From contig NZ_JAIWPR010000049.1 in assembly GCF_021191635.1 (NCBI RefSeq), forward strand, positions 1 to 51,254: DNA of 51,254 nucleotides, read 5' to 3'. Source of the DNA: Alterluteimonas quercicellularis. GTDB taxonomy: Bacteria; Pseudomonadota; Gammaproteobacteria; Xanthomonadales; Xanthomonadaceae. Both the position numbers and the translations under genes were made by a program. This document shows, in pieces, positions 8,067-18,209 of the stretch. A model generated the notes under the pieces. The model was not told the DNA's origin and did no database searches. It saw only the letters and a program-made list of their open reading frames with translations. Every line of letters begins with the position of its first letter. Position 1 is the stretch's first letter.

Positions 8067-8915
8067 ATGCCTCCCCTGCCCGCCTACAGCGTCGGCCTGG
8101 GCCTGCGCCGCGGCCTGCTCGCGGACCTGCAGGCCGCGCCGGCCGGCGACTTCGATTTCCTGGAGTGCGCGCCGGAGAACTGGATCGGGGTCGGCGGCCG
8201 GCTCGGCGCGGCGCTGGACGCGCTGGCCGCGCGCCATCCGCTGACCTGCCACGGGCTGTCGCTGTCGCTGGGCGGCGTGGCGCCGCTCGACGAGACCTTC
8301 CTGCAGCGCGTGCGGCGCTTCCTGGAGCGCTTCGGGGTGACGCTCTACAGCGAGCACCTGAGCGCCTGCACCGACGACGGCCATCTCTACGACCTCATGC
8401 CGGTGCCCTTCACCGAGGAAGGCGTGGCGCACTGCGCCGGGCGCATCCGCCGCGTGCAGGACGTCCTCGGCCGCCGCGTCGCGGTGGAGAACGTCTCCTA
8501 CTACGCCGCCCCGTTCCAGGCGATGGACGAGGCCGACTTCGTCGTCGCCGTGCTCGAGGCCGCCGACTGCGACCTGCTGCTCGACGTCAACAACGTGCAG
8601 GTCAACGCCGCCAACCACGGCTACGACGCCGCTGCCTTCCTCGCCCGCATGCCCTCCTCGCGCGTGGCCAGCTACCACGTGGCCGGCCACCGCGACGAGG
8701 CCGACGGCCTCAAGATCGACACCCACGGCAGTCCCGTCGCCGATCCGGTGTGGGCGCTGCTGGACGCCGCCTACCGCCTGCACGGCGTGCGCCCGACCCT
8801 GCTCGAGCGCGACTTCGACTTCCCGCCCTACGCCGAGCTGCAGGCCGAACTCGCCCGCATCCGCGCGCTGCAGGCGCGGCACGCGGCGCTGGCCGCGTCG
8901 CACGGCCATGGCTGA
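8067..8915 (+). CDS. hvfB: MNIO-family (DUF692) peptide-modifying oxidase, HvfB/BufB type
   Basis: Multinuclear non-heme iron oxidase of the DUF692 TIM-barrel family, 282 residues, expected to oxidise Cys residues in the adjacent precursor. Candidate iron ligands are all visible: His62 (CHGLSLS), Glu96-His97 (YSEHLS), Glu141-Asn142 (VENVSYY), Asp173-Asn176 (DVNNV), His184, His204 and His208 (YHVAGH), Asp218-His220 (DTHG) and Glu247 (LERDF). It overlaps the next gene by 8 bases, the usual B-C arrangement in which the enzyme works with a DUF2063 partner. Product chemistry is inferred from the EGKCG precursor, not seen here. Confidence 0.9.
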   Translation: MPPLPAYSVGLGLRRGLLADLQAAPAGDFDFLECAPENWIGVGGRLGAALDALAARHPLTCHGLSLSLGGVAPLDETFLQRVRRFLERFGVTLYSEHLSACTDDGHLYDLMPVPFTEEGVAHCAGRIRRVQDVLGRRVAVENVSYYAAPFQAMDEADFVVAVLEAADCDLLLDVNNVQVNAANHGYDAAAFLARMPSSRVASYHVAGHRDEADGLKIDTHGSPVADPVWALLDAAYRLHGVRPTLLERDFDFPPYAELQAELARIRALQARHAALAASHGHG

Positions 8916-9684
8916 CGCGCCCGGGACGCTGCGCGCGCAGCAGTTCGCCTTCGCCCGGCACCTGCGCGACCCCGCGCACCACGCCGCGCCACCCGGCATC
9001 GAGGCGCGGCGGATGGCGGTCTACCGCGAACTGTTCCGCAACAACATCGCCGCGCTGCTGGGCGGCAACTTCCCGGTGCTGCGGCGCACGCTGGGCGAGG
9101 ACGCCTGGAACGCGCTGGTGGACGACTTCCACGCCCGCCACCGCAGCCGCACGCCGCTGTTCACCGAGATCGGCCGCGAGTTCCTGCGCCACCTGGAGCG
9201 CCGCGCGGACGAGGGCGCCGGCGACCCGCCGTGGACGCGGGAGCTCGCCCACCACGAGTGGATCGAGCTGGCGCTGCAGATCGCCGACGACCCGCTGCCG
9301 CCGCACCGCCCGCTCGCCGCCGGAGCGGCCGGCGCGCTGCTCGACGGCGTGCCGGTGCTGTCGCCCCATGCGCGCGCCCTGGCCTATCGCTGGCCGGTGC
9401 ACCGCATCGGGCCGGACTTCCGGCCCGCCGATCCGCCGCCGGAACCCACGCTGATCCTGGCCCGCCGCGACGCCGCCGGCGAGGTGCGCTTCTCGCAGCT
9501 GTCGCCGCTGGCCTATCGCCTGCTCGAACGCCTGGCCGGGCCCGAGCCGCACAGCGGCCGCGCCCACCTGCGCGCGCTCGCCGTGGAGGCCGGGCTGCCC
9601 GACCCGGCCGCGCTCGACGCCGACGGCGGTGCCCTGCTCGCACGCATGCTGGCCGAGGGCACCCTGCTGGGCGTGCGGCCCTAG
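8908..9684 (+). CDS. hvfC: DUF2063 partner protein of the MNIO enzyme, HvfC/BufC type
   Basis: This 258-residue protein has the N-terminal DUF2063 helical region ([12 protein letters not shown], then [12 protein letters not shown] and [12 protein letters not shown]) and a C-terminal winged-helix-like part ([12 protein letters not shown]). In characterised MNIO systems this partner recognises the precursor and delivers it to the DUF692 enzyme; older annotation as putative DNA-binding is based on the fold. It is translationally coupled to the enzyme gene. The DoxX-like membrane gene often found as the fourth member is absent; repeats and the convergent his operon follow. Confidence 0.88.
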   Translation: MADAPGTLRAQQFAFARHLRDPAHHAAPPGIEARRMAVYRELFRNNIAALLGGNFPVLRRTLGEDAWNALVDDFHARHRSRTPLFTEIGREFLRHLERRADEGAGDPPWTRELAHHEWIELALQIADDPLPPHRPLAAGAAGALLDGVPVLSPHARALAYRWPVHRIGPDFRPADPPPEPTLILARRDAAGEVRFSQLSPLAYRLLERLAGPEPHSGRAHLRALAVEAGLPDPAALDADGGALLARMLAEGTLLGVRP

Positions 9685-9722
9685 CCGCGCGTCGCGCGGC
9701 TCGGCATTTACCGCGAGAGTCC

Positions 9723-9746
9723 GGTCGCGCGCAAGCGCGCTCCTAC
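9723..9746 (-). repeat. GTAGGAGCG-type extragenic repeat, copy 3
   Basis: On the minus strand this reads GTAGGAGCGCGCTTGCGCGC then GACC, the classical form of the family, with a TTG centre. Confidence 0.85.
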
Positions 9747-9773
9747 CAGAGTCTTGCACCCCAGCCGGTCCCT

Positions 9774-9827
9774 GTAGGAGCGGGGGGGGGCGCCCCCCCC
9801 CCCCGGGGCCCCCGCCGGGGCGGGGGA
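9774..9827 (+). repeat. Diverged repeat start leading into a poly-G/poly-C tract
   Basis: GTAGGAGCG (9774 onwards) is followed by a run of G, then a run of twelve C, then alternating G and C blocks to about 9827. The tract is self-complementary and prone to slippage or sequencing error, so its exact length is uncertain. Confidence 0.6.
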
Positions 9828-9892
9828 GCGCGACGCGTCGCTACGCGCGGGACGACGCCCGGCACGGCTTTTTCCGCGAACCGAAGAAAAGC

Positions 9893-9917
9893 TGTCGCGC
9901 GCGAGCGCGCTCCTACA
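9893..9917 (-). repeat. GTAGGAGCG-type extragenic repeat, copy 4
   Basis: Minus-strand copy reading TGTAGGAGCGCGCTCGCG onwards, 35 bases beyond the his operon end. Confidence 0.85.
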
Positions 9918-9951
9918 ATGCGGGCGGCATGGAGCGGGCCATGGGGCGTGC

Positions 9952-10590
9952 CTACGCGCCGCGCGCGGCGAGCACGGCTTCCACCTCGGTCAAACCCAGG
10001 CCGCGGGCGCGCAGCAGCACCAGCAGGTGGTAGACCAGGTCCGCGGCCTCGCCGAGCAGCGCCGCGTCGTCCTGCGCCACCGCCGCGAGCGCGGTCTCCA
10101 CGCCTTCCTCGCCGACCTTCTGCGCGATGCGCCGCACCCCGCCCTCCAGCAGCCGCGTGGTGTAGCTGCCGGTCGGGCGCTCTAGTGCGCGCGCAGCGAC
10201 CACCGCGTCCAGCGCGGCGATGCCGCCGGCCGGCGCCGCGGCGAAGCAGCTGTCGCGCTGCAGGTGGCAGGTCGGACCGCGCGGCCGCGCCCGCACCAGC
10301 AGCGCATCTGCGTCGCAGTCGGCCTCCACCGACACCAGTTCCAGCACGTGGCCGGAGGTCTCGCCCTTGGTCCACAGTCGGCCCTTGCTGCGGCTGAAGA
10401 AGGTCACCAGGCCGCGCTCGCGGGTGGCGGCCAGCGCCGCGCGGTCCATGTAGCCCAGCATCAGCACGCGCAGGGTCTGCGCATCCTGCACGATCGCCGG
10501 CAGCAGCCCGCCGGCCTTGTCCCAGGCCAGCGCCTCGGGATCGAACGCGATGTCCGTCGCCATCCCGGGTTCTTCCGAACGCTCATGCAT
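9952..10590 (-). CDS. hisI: Bifunctional phosphoribosyl-AMP cyclohydrolase / phosphoribosyl-ATP pyrophosphatase HisIE
   Basis: Catalyses histidine steps 2 and 3. The N-terminal cyclohydrolase half (about residues 10-120) carries the metal site DCDAD and the [12 protein letters not shown] signature; the C-terminal pyrophosphohydrolase half (about 125-205) carries KVGEEGVE and EAADLVYHL. At 212 residues it matches the fused enterobacterial type. ATG 10590 is preceded by GGAGG with a 6-base gap and overlaps the hisF stop by 8 bases; internal ATG 10563 is a weaker alternative. Last gene of the his operon. Confidence 0.96.
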   Translation of the reverse strand: MHERSEEPGMATDIAFDPEALAWDKAGGLLPAIVQDAQTLRVLMLGYMDRAALAATRERGLVTFFSRSKGRLWTKGETSGHVLELVSVEADCDADALLVRARPRGPTCHLQRDSCFAAAPAGGIAALDAVVAARALERPTGSYTTRLLEGGVRRIAQKVGEEGVETALAAVAQDDAALLGEAADLVYHLLVLLRARGLGLTEVEAVLAARGA

Positions 10591-11356
10591 CGCGCACCTC
10601 CACGCCCTCGCCGCGCAGGTAGCGCTTCAGCGCCGGGATCTCGATGACGCCGGCGTGGAACACGCTGGCCGCCAGCGCGCCGTCCACGTCGGCTTCGCGG
10701 AACACTTCGGCGAAGTGCGCCGGCGTGCCGGCGCCGCCGGAGGCCACCAGCGGCACCCGACACGCCGTACGCGCGGCGCGCAGCTGCGCCAGGTCGTAGC
10801 CGCCGCGCACGCCGTCGCTGGCGATGCAGTTGAGCACGATCTCGCCCGCGCCCAGCCGCTGCGCCTCGGCCAGCCAGTCCAGGGTCAGGCGGCCGGGCGC
10901 GCGCGTCCGCTCCGGGTCGCCGGTATGAGTGCGCACGCGCCACCGGCCGTCGTCCTCGCGCACGGAGTCCACGCCGACCACCACGCACTGCACGCCGAAC
11001 TCCGCCGCCAGTTCGCCGATCAGCGCCGGCCGCTCCAGCGCCGGGGTGTTGATCGAGACCTTGTCGGCGCCGGCGTGCAGCACCGCGCGCGCGGTGTCCA
11101 CGTCGCGGATGCCGCCGGCCACGCAGAACGGGATGTCGAGCAGGCGCGAGACGCGCTCGATCCAGCCGCGGTCGACCGAGCGCCCCTGCGGACTGGCGGT
11201 GATGTCGTAGAACACCAGCTCGTCGGCACCGGCGTCGCGGTAGCGCAGCGCCAGCTCCGCGATGTCGCCCATGTCCACGTGGTCGCGGAAGCGCACGCCC
11301 TTGACCACGCGGCCGTCGCGCACGTCCAGGCAGGGAATGATGCGGCGGCTCAGCAT
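10583..11356 (-). CDS. hisF: Imidazole glycerol phosphate synthase cyclase subunit HisF
   Basis: TIM-barrel cyclase, 257 residues, which uses ammonia from HisH to close the imidazole ring. [15 protein letters not shown] provides the first catalytic Asp (about residue 11), and [18 protein letters not shown] and [10 protein letters not shown] are the phosphate-binding loops. The second catalytic region reads [12 protein letters not shown], with Ala where the Thermotoga enzyme has Asp130. It overlaps hisA by 7 bases, and hisIE starts within its stop region. Confidence 0.96.
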   Translation of the reverse strand: MLSRRIIPCLDVRDGRVVKGVRFRDHVDMGDIAELALRYRDAGADELVFYDITASPQGRSVDRGWIERVSRLLDIPFCVAGGIRDVDTARAVLHAGADKVSINTPALERPALIGELAAEFGVQCVVVGVDSVREDDGRWRVRTHTGDPERTRAPGRLTLDWLAEAQRLGAGEIVLNCIASDGVRGGYDLAQLRAARTACRVPLVASGGAGTPAHFAEVFREADVDGALAASVFHAGVIEIPALKRYLRGEGVEVRDA

Positions 11357-12105
11357 CGCGCCGCTTCCAGCGCCTCGGCGAGGGTGAAGCGGCCTTCCAG
11401 CAGCGCGCGCCCCAGCACGATGCCGGCGCAGCCCTGCGCGCGCGCCTCCCTCACGTCCGAGGCCTCGCGCACGCCGCCCGAGGCCTGCACCGCGAGCCCC
11501 GGCGCCAGCGCGCGCAAATGCGCGTAGAGCGCGAGGTTGGGACCGCGCAGCATCCCGTCGCGCTCGATGTCGGTGCTGAGCAGGTGGACCAGCCCGGCCT
11601 GCGCGTAGCGCTCGGCCAGCGGGTCCAGCGCCTCGGCGCCGGTCTCGGTCCAGCCGTGCACCGGCAGCAGCCAGGCGCCGGCGGTGTCGCGGCGGGTGTC
11701 GAGCGCGACGGTGATCCGCTCCGGGCCGAACTCGCCCAGCCACGCCTCGACCCGCTCCGGCTCGCGCACCGCGACCGAGCCCACCACCACCCGCGCCGCG
11801 CCGGCGTCGAGCAGCGCGGCGACGTCCTCGCGCGTGCGCACGCCGCCGCCGGTCTGCACCCGCAGCGCGGTTTCCGCGCCGATCCGCCGCAGCAGCGCGT
11901 GCAGCGTGTAGCCGCCGGCGCGCGCGGCGTCCAGGTCGACCAGGTGCAGCCAGGCCGCGCCCTGCGCGGCGTAGTCGGCGGCCACGGCGAGCGGGTCGTC
12001 GGCGTAGCGGGTCTCCTGCGCGTAGTCGCCCTGGCGCAGGCGCACCACCCGGCCCTCGCGCACGTCGATCGCCGGGTACAGGACGAAGCCCTCGGACGCG
12101 CTCAT
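11350..12105 (-). CDS. hisA: Phosphoribosylformimino-5-aminoimidazole carboxamide ribotide isomerase HisA
   Basis: TIM-barrel isomerase for histidine step 4, 251 residues. The catalytic acid lies in [14 protein letters not shown] and the catalytic base in [10 protein letters not shown]; phosphate-binding Gly-rich loops are TGGGVRT and [10 protein letters not shown]. The start overlaps the hisH end by 4 bases. Confidence 0.96.
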   Translation of the reverse strand: MSASEGFVLYPAIDVREGRVVRLRQGDYAQETRYADDPLAVAADYAAQGAAWLHLVDLDAARAGGYTLHALLRRIGAETALRVQTGGGVRTREDVAALLDAGAARVVVGSVAVREPERVEAWLGEFGPERITVALDTRRDTAGAWLLPVHGWTETGAEALDPLAERYAQAGLVHLLSTDIERDGMLRGPNLALYAHLRALAPGLAVQASGGVREASDVREARAQGCAGIVLGRALLEGRFTLAEALEAARC

Positions 12106-12697
12106 GCCCGGCCCTCCAGGAAGTTGCGCAGGATCCGCGCGCCGACCGCGGCCGAACGCTCGGGGTGGAACTGCACGCCGGCCACGGCGCCGCGCTGCAC
12201 CGCCGCGGCGAAGCGGCGGCCGTGCGCGCTGGCCAGCACGCAGTCCGCGGTCACCGGCGCAGCGTAGCTGTGCACGAAGTAGGCGCGCTCGCCGGCGCCG
12301 ATACCCTCGGCCAGCGGCGCCGCGCGTTCCGGCTCCAGCGTGTTCCAGCCCATGTGCGGCACGCGCACGCCCGGCGCGTCCGGCAGCCGCGCCACCCGGC
12401 CCGGCAGCAGGCCCAGGCAGGGCGTGTCGTCCTCCTCGGAATGCTCGAACAGCAGCTGCATGCCCACGCAGACCCCCAGCAGCGGTACGCGCAGGCCGCG
12501 CAGCGTCTCGACCAGGTCCAGTTCGCGCAGCCGGCGCATCACCGTGGCCGCGGTGCTGACCCCGGGCAGCACCACCCGGTCGGCCGCGCGCAGCGCCTGC
12601 GCGCTGGCGGTGACCTCGGGCGCGACACCCAGGCGCTGCAGCGCGTAGGCCACCGAGCCCAGGTTGGCGCCGCCGGCGTCGACCACCGCCACGCGCA

Positions 12698-12698
<1 letters not shown>
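12102..12698 (-). CDS. hisH: Imidazole glycerol phosphate synthase glutaminase subunit HisH
   Basis: Class I glutamine amidotransferase, 198 residues, supplying ammonia to HisF. The triad is visible as Cys in [11 protein letters not shown] and His/Glu in GVQFHPERS. The ATG shares one base with the hisB stop (TGATG), so translation is coupled. Length is normal for the family. Confidence 0.96.
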
Positions 12699-13848
<1,150 letters not shown>

Positions 13849-13852
<4 letters not shown>

Positions 13853-14964
13853 GGCGTCTCCACCGCGGCGCCGCGCGCCGCCGCTGTCCGCGCCGCGGCC
13901 GCGGCGAGCGCGGCCAGCACACGGTCGTTCTGCTCCGGGGTGCCGACGCTGATGCGCAGCGCGTCGCCGAGCTGCGGCGCGGCGCGCTGGTCGCGCACGA
14001 CGATGCCCGCATCGAGCAGCGCCGCGAACGCCGCGTCGGCGTCCTCGAAGCGGACCAGCACGAAGTTGCCGTCGGACCGGTAGGCCCGGCGCACGCCGGG
14101 CAGCGCCCGCAGCCCGGCGGCCAGCCGCTCGCGCTCGGCGCGCACGCGCGCGACGCGCTCGCGGGTCTGCGCGAGCGCGGCCTCCGAGAGCGCGGCGCAG
14201 GCCAGCTCGGCGCAGGGCGCGGGCACCGGGTACGGCGCCTGGCAGCGCCGCAGGACCGCGATCAGGTCGGCGGCGCCGATGGCCACGCCGATGCGCGCCG
14301 CTGCGAGCGCGTGCGCCTTCGACAGCGTGCGCAGCACCACCAGGTTGTCGTGCGCGTCCAGCAGGCCGAGCGCGGACGGCACATCGGAGAACTCCGCGTA
14401 GGCCTCGTCGACGACCACCAGCGCGCGATCGCGCAGGGCTTCGGCGAGCCGCGCGACGTCCCCGGGCGCGATCGCGCCGCCGGTCGGGTTGGCCGGCGAG
14501 CACAGGAACACGATGCGCGCGCCGCCGTCCCGCGCCGCGCGTTCGATGCGGGCGAAATCGGGCGCGAAGCCGTCCTCGCCGTCCGCCAGCGGCACCTCCA
14601 GCAGCGGCGCGCCCTGCAGGCGCGCGCTGACCGCGTACATGCCGAACACCGGCGGCGTCACCAGCACCGCGTCGCGGCCGGGCCGGCAGGCCGCGCGCAC
14701 CAGCAGGTCGATGGCCTCGTCGCTGCCGCGGCCGACCAGCAGGCGCGCCGGCGCCACCCCGTACAGCGCGGACAGCGCGGCGACCAGCGCCGGCGGCTGC
14801 GGCTCGGGATAGCGTCGGCTGCCGCCTTCGGCATCGGCCGGGCTCGGCCACGGCGCCTCGTTGGCGTTGAGCCAGTCGCGGCCGGCCAGCCGCGCGCTGC
14901 GCGCGGAGGCGTAGCCGGCGAAGTCGCGCAGGTCCTCGCGCAGCAAGGCGAGCGCGCCGCTCAC
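13849..14964 (-). CDS. hisC: Histidinol-phosphate aminotransferase HisC
   Basis: PLP-dependent class I/II aminotransferase for histidine step 7, 371 residues. The PLP-binding lysine is in [12 protein letters not shown]; the substrate-side motifs are [17 protein letters not shown] and [13 protein letters not shown] 14964 overlaps the hisD stop as GTGA, a typical coupled start, and it overlaps hisB by 4 bases at its end. Confidence 0.96.
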
Positions 14965-16298
14965 GTGCGCGCTCCCCGCAGGCGCAGGCGCACCGCGTTG
15001 GCGTGCGCCTCCAGGCCCTCGGCCTCGGCGAGGGTCACCGCATCGGGGCCGATCGCGCGGATGCCCGACGGCGTGGCGGCCTGCACGCTGATCGCCTTCT
15101 GGAACGCCGACACCCCCACCCCGCTCCAGGCGCGCGCGGCGCCGTCGGTGGGCAGGACGTGGTTGGTGCCGCTGCAGTAGTCGCCCAGCGCTTCGGGCGT
15201 GTCGTCGCCGAGGAACACCGAGCCGGCCGACTCGATCCGGCCGAGCCAGTCGCGCGGCGCGCGCAGGGCCAGGATCAGGTGCTCCGGCGCGTAGGCGTTG
15301 GACAGCGCGAAGGCGTCCTCCAGCGCATCGACCTCGACCAGCCGCGAGCGCGCCAGCGCCTGCGCGGCGATCGCCGCGCGCGGCAATGCGGCGAGCTGGC
15401 GCGCGAGCGCGGCCTCCACCGCGTCGAGCAGCGCGGCGGAATCCGAGACCAGCAGCGCCTGCGAGTCCGGGCCGTGCTCGGCCTGCGACAGCAGGTCGGC
15501 GGCCACGTACTCCGGCGACGCACCGGCGTCGGCGATCACCAGCACCTCCGACGGCCCCGCCGGCAGGTCGATCGCGATCGCGCCGGACTGCGCGAGCTGC
15601 TGCTTGGCCTCGGTCACCCAGGCGTTGCCGGGACCGAACACCTTGTCGCAGGCCGGCACGCTGCCGGTGCCGAAGGCCATCGCGGCGATCGCCTGCGCGC
15701 CGCCCAGCTTGAACACGCGGTGCACGCCGGTCATGCGCGCGGCCGCCAGCACCGCCGGGTCCGCGCGGCCGTCGCGGCGCGGCGGCGTGCACAGCACCAC
15801 CTGCGCGCAGCCCGCCAGCCGCGCCGGCACGCCGAGCATCAGCGCCGTGGACGGCAGCGGCGCGCTGCCGGCCGGCACGTACAGCCCGACCCGCGCGATC
15901 GGGCGCACGATGCGCTCGCAGGTCACCCCGCGCGCGGTATCCACCGCGTAGGGCTGCAGCCCGCCCGGCGCGTGGAAGGCCTCGATCCGCGCCGCGGCCT
16001 GCGCCATCGCCCGCCGCAGCGCGGGCGCCAGCGCGGCCTCGGCGGCGGCGAACTCGTCCTCGCCGACCTCGAAGTCGTCCAGCGCCACGCCGTCCAGGCG
16101 CGCGCCGATCTCGCGCAGCGCGGCATCGCCGCCGCCGCGCACCTCCTCGACCAGCGCGGCCACCGTGCGCCGCACCGCGTCCGCGCGCTCCCGCACCGGG
16201 CGGGCCAGCGCCCGCGCGCGCTGCGCGGCGTCCAGTTCCGCCCAGCGCAGGCGCAGCGGGGACGCGGCGGCCGCGGCGCTCGCTTCCAGCGCGCTCAT
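14961..16298 (-). CDS. hisD: Histidinol dehydrogenase HisD
   Basis: Zinc- and NAD-dependent enzyme for the last two oxidations of histidine synthesis, 445 residues. Family motifs in order: [72 protein letters not shown] and [13 protein letters not shown]. The catalytic Glu-His pair and zinc ligands lie in these blocks. The ATG overlaps the hisG stop by 4 bases. Confidence 0.97.
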   Translation of the reverse strand: MSALEASAAAAASPLRLRWAELDAAQRARALARPVRERADAVRRTVAALVEEVRGGGDAALREIGARLDGVALDDFEVGEDEFAAAEAALAPALRRAMAQAAARIEAFHAPGGLQPYAVDTARGVTCERIVRPIARVGLYVPAGSAPLPSTALMLGVPARLAGCAQVVLCTPPRRDGRADPAVLAAARMTGVHRVFKLGGAQAIAAMAFGTGSVPACDKVFGPGNAWVTEAKQQLAQSGAIAIDLPAGPSEVLVIADAGASPEYVAADLLSQAEHGPDSQALLVSDSAALLDAVEAALARQLAALPRAAIAAQALARSRLVEVDALEDAFALSNAYAPEHLILALRAPRDWLGRIESAGSVFLGDDTPEALGDYCSGTNHVLPTDGAARAWSGVGVSAFQKAISVQAATPSGIRAIGPDAVTLAEAEGLEAHANAVRLRLRGART

Positions 16299-17209
16299 GC
16301 CAGCGTCCTCTCGACCGGCACCACCATCAGCCCGCGCGCGCCGGCGTGGCGCAGCTCCTCCAGCCGCTGCCAGGTCACCGCGCCGTGGCACAGCGCCTGC
16401 AGCGCGAGCGTGTCCTCGCCGTCCAGGCGCATCACCGTCGGCGGCTCGGCGTCGGGCAGCAGCTTCATCAGCTCGGGCACCGCCTCGCGGGCGGCCTGGA
16501 ACAGCAGCAGGCGGCTGTCCTTGAGCCGCAGCACGCCGTCCATGCGCCGCAGCAGCAGCGACGCCCACTGCCCGCGGGCGTCGGCGAACTCGCGCACCGG
16601 CCCGGCCAGCACCGCCTCGCTCTTCAGCAGGGTCTGCACCGGCCTGAGCTGGTTGGCCGCCAGGGTGGCGCCGCTGGACACGAGGTCGCAGATCAGGTCC
16701 GCCTGCCCCAGCCGCGGCGCGATCTCCACCGAGCCCGACAGCAGCACCACCTCGGCGGGAATGCCCTGCTCCGCAAGCCAGGCGCGCACCAGCGCGGGGT
16801 AGCTGGTGGCGATGCGCTTGCCGGCGAGCTGCGCCGCGCCCTGCCAGTCCCAGCCGTCCGGCACGGCCAGGTCGAGCCGGCAGCCGCCGAAGCCGAGCGC
16901 GCGCAGCTCGCGCGCCACCTCCGGCCGGCCGGACGCGCGGCGCTCGGCGGTCTGCTCGGCCAGCACGTTGCGGCCGACGATGCCGAGGTCGCACACGCCG
17001 TCGGCGAGCAGGCCGGGGATGTCGTCGTCACGCACCAGCAGCAGGTCGATGGGCAGCGATTCGCCGTAGCAGAACAGGCGGTCGCGGCTCTCGCGGAACT
17101 CGAGGCCGCAGGCGGTCAGCAGCGCCCGCGACGGTTCGCCGAGGCGTCCGCTCTTCTGGATGGCGATGCGCAGGCGGTCGCGCACCGCGGCGGCGGCGGG
17201 AGGGCTCAT
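16295..17209 (-). CDS. hisG: ATP phosphoribosyltransferase HisG (long form)
   Basis: Committing enzyme of histidine synthesis, 304 residues. [15 protein letters not shown] begins the catalytic domain; [14 protein letters not shown] and [14 protein letters not shown] are the substrate-binding segments. The length indicates the HisG-long type with a C-terminal ACT-like regulatory domain (about 225-304), so it should be feedback-inhibited by histidine without HisZ. First biosynthetic gene after the regulator. Confidence 0.96.
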   Translation of the reverse strand: MSPPAAAAVRDRLRIAIQKSGRLGEPSRALLTACGLEFRESRDRLFCYGESLPIDLLLVRDDDIPGLLADGVCDLGIVGRNVLAEQTAERRASGRPEVARELRALGFGGCRLDLAVPDGWDWQGAAQLAGKRIATSYPALVRAWLAEQGIPAEVVLLSGSVEIAPRLGQADLICDLVSSGATLAANQLRPVQTLLKSEAVLAGPVREFADARGQWASLLLRRMDGVLRLKDSRLLLFQAAREAVPELMKLLPDAEPPTVMRLDGEDTLALQALCHGAVTWQRLEELRHAGARGLMVVPVERTLA

Positions 17210-17220
17210 GGCGGTCCGGG

Positions 17221-17556
17221 TCAGTGGGAAGGGGCGAGGTGCGGGAACTGCAGCCGCGCGGCGGCGGCGTAGCCGCCCTCGCCGTGGCTGAGCGTGCGGG
17301 CAACGCGGCCGACGGTGGTCACGCTGACCCGGGTGCGCTCGTGGATCTCGCGGTAGGGCACGCCCTCGAGCAGCAGCGGCACCACCTTCCAGCGGTCCGA
17401 CAGCGCCTCCAGCTCCGCCGGGGTGCACAGGTCGCGCAGGAACGCGACCACGTCCTGCGGCCGTTCGAGCGCGGCCAGCGCACGCCCCAGCCCGTCGAGG
17501 GCGGCCTCGGCATCGCGGCGCGGGATGGGGTCGGGACGCTGCTTCACGTGATCCAA
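17221..17556 (-). CDS. TrpR/YerC-YecD-family regulator heading the his operon
   Basis: A 111-residue all-helical protein of the Trp-repressor superfamily. The core [20 protein letters not shown] and the helix-turn-helix [20 protein letters not shown] match the YerC/YecD subfamily. It is the first gene of the his operon and a palindromic operator lies just upstream, so autoregulation and control of hisGDCBHAFI by histidine is the natural inference. The start is TTG 17556 or GTG 17547; either gives a very short leader of about 12-21 bases from the predicted promoter. Confidence 0.85.
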   Translation of the reverse strand: MDHVKQRPDPIPRRDAEAALDGLGRALAALERPQDVVAFLRDLCTPAELEALSDRWKVVPLLLEGVPYREIHERTRVSVTTVGRVARTLSHGEGGYAAAARLQFPHLAPSH

Positions 17557-17577
17557 TGTATTAACGCGTTAGCACAT
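17556..17577 (-). promoter_or_regulatory. Palindromic operator of the his operon
   Basis: A 22-bp dyad with core TAACGCGTTA (17562-17571) and outer arms ATGT/ACAT overlaps the predicted start point and touches the -10 box. Its placement fits repression by the TrpR-like first gene. Confidence 0.7.
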
Positions 17578-17603
17578 TATGCAGAGCGCGGGCGGCCTGT
17601 CAA
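17576..17603 (-). promoter_or_regulatory. Sigma-70 promoter of the his operon
   Basis: Minus-strand TTGACA (17598-17603), a 16-base spacer and CATAAT (17576-17581) form a near-consensus promoter. The predicted start is near 17569, within the palindrome. Confidence 0.8.
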
Positions 17604-17680
17604 CCGGCGGTCGTGGACGAGTGGTGTCGGCTGCCGGGCCAGCGGTCCGGGCGCTTGCGCGTTGGCGACGCGAGGAAAGC

Positions 17681-17704
17681 GTCGCGCGCGAGCGCGCTCC
17701 TGCA
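17681..17704 (-). repeat. GTAGGAGCG-type extragenic repeat, copy 5
   Basis: Minus-strand copy reading TGCAGGAGCGCGCTCGCG onwards, in the spacer between the his promoter and the end of the next minus-strand gene. A much more diverged remnant (CGCAGGAGCTGCGCCGCGCG) lies at 17776-17795. Confidence 0.8.
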
Positions 17705-17806
17705 AGGGCAGATTCGAACGCTCGGGGCGAACGAGGTCCATCGCGGTCGGCGCGGACCGGCCCGAATGCCCCACCGCAGGAGCTGCGCCGCGCGTCGGCG
17801 CGACGG

Positions 17807-18181
17807 CTAGGACGCGTCGGGGCCGGTTCCGCCGCGGCGGTGCGCGATCACCCAGCCCAGCGCCACGCCGGCCACCGCGCCGGCGATCTCCATCACCACC
17901 CGGGTGCCGAGGCCGTTGGGGTCGTGGATGCTCTGCAGCGCGATGCGCGCGTAGACCGGCGATTCCAGCCGCACCACGCCCAGGTAGAACAGGTTCCAGA
18001 TGTCGAGGCCGGCGGCGATCGCCACCGCCGCGAGGCAGGCCCAGCCGATCGAGTGGCCCGGGGTCCAGCGCAGCCGCACCGACAGCGCGTGGAACGCCGC
18101 GAACGCCAGCAGGCCGACGACCAGGGCGATCAGCCCCGCCTCCAGCGCGCCCAGCAGGCCGAAGTGCAGCGGCAGGTTCAT
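17807..18181 (-). CDS. Small integral membrane protein of unknown function
   Basis: Unrecognised 124-residue protein with about four hydrophobic segments: residues 8-30, 42-60, 63-80 (weaker) and 95-113. The C-terminus is short, polar and cytoplasmic. It ends close to repeat DNA and begins 29 bases after hisS ends, so it may be co-transcribed with hisS. No family-specific motif was recognised. It could be an orphan conserved membrane protein; function unknown. Confidence 0.65.
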   Translation of the reverse strand: MNLPLHFGLLGALEAGLIALVVGLLAFAAFHALSVRLRWTPGHSIGWACLAAVAIAAGLDIWNLFYLGVVRLESPVYARIALQSIHDPNGLGTRVVMEIAGAVAGVALGWVIAHRRGGTGPDAS

Positions 18182-18209
18182 CCGCGCCGCGTCCCGGCCC
18201 GCGACGCGC

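Larger units (their letters stand above)
9685..9951. other. Repeat-dense spacer between the convergent hvf and his units
   Basis: 267 bases with no convincing gene. It contains two good inverted copies of the GTAGGAGCG repeat (9723-9746, 9893-9917), a diverged direct copy starting at 9774 and, running out of it, a G/C homopolymer tract (9780-9827). No obvious intrinsic terminator was recognised for either operon; the repeats may serve that role. Confidence 0.7.

Noticed and set aside
9685..9951. Reading frames in the repeat spacer considered as a DoxX gene for the hvf cluster
   Set aside because: Too short, no hydrophobic helices, made of repeats.
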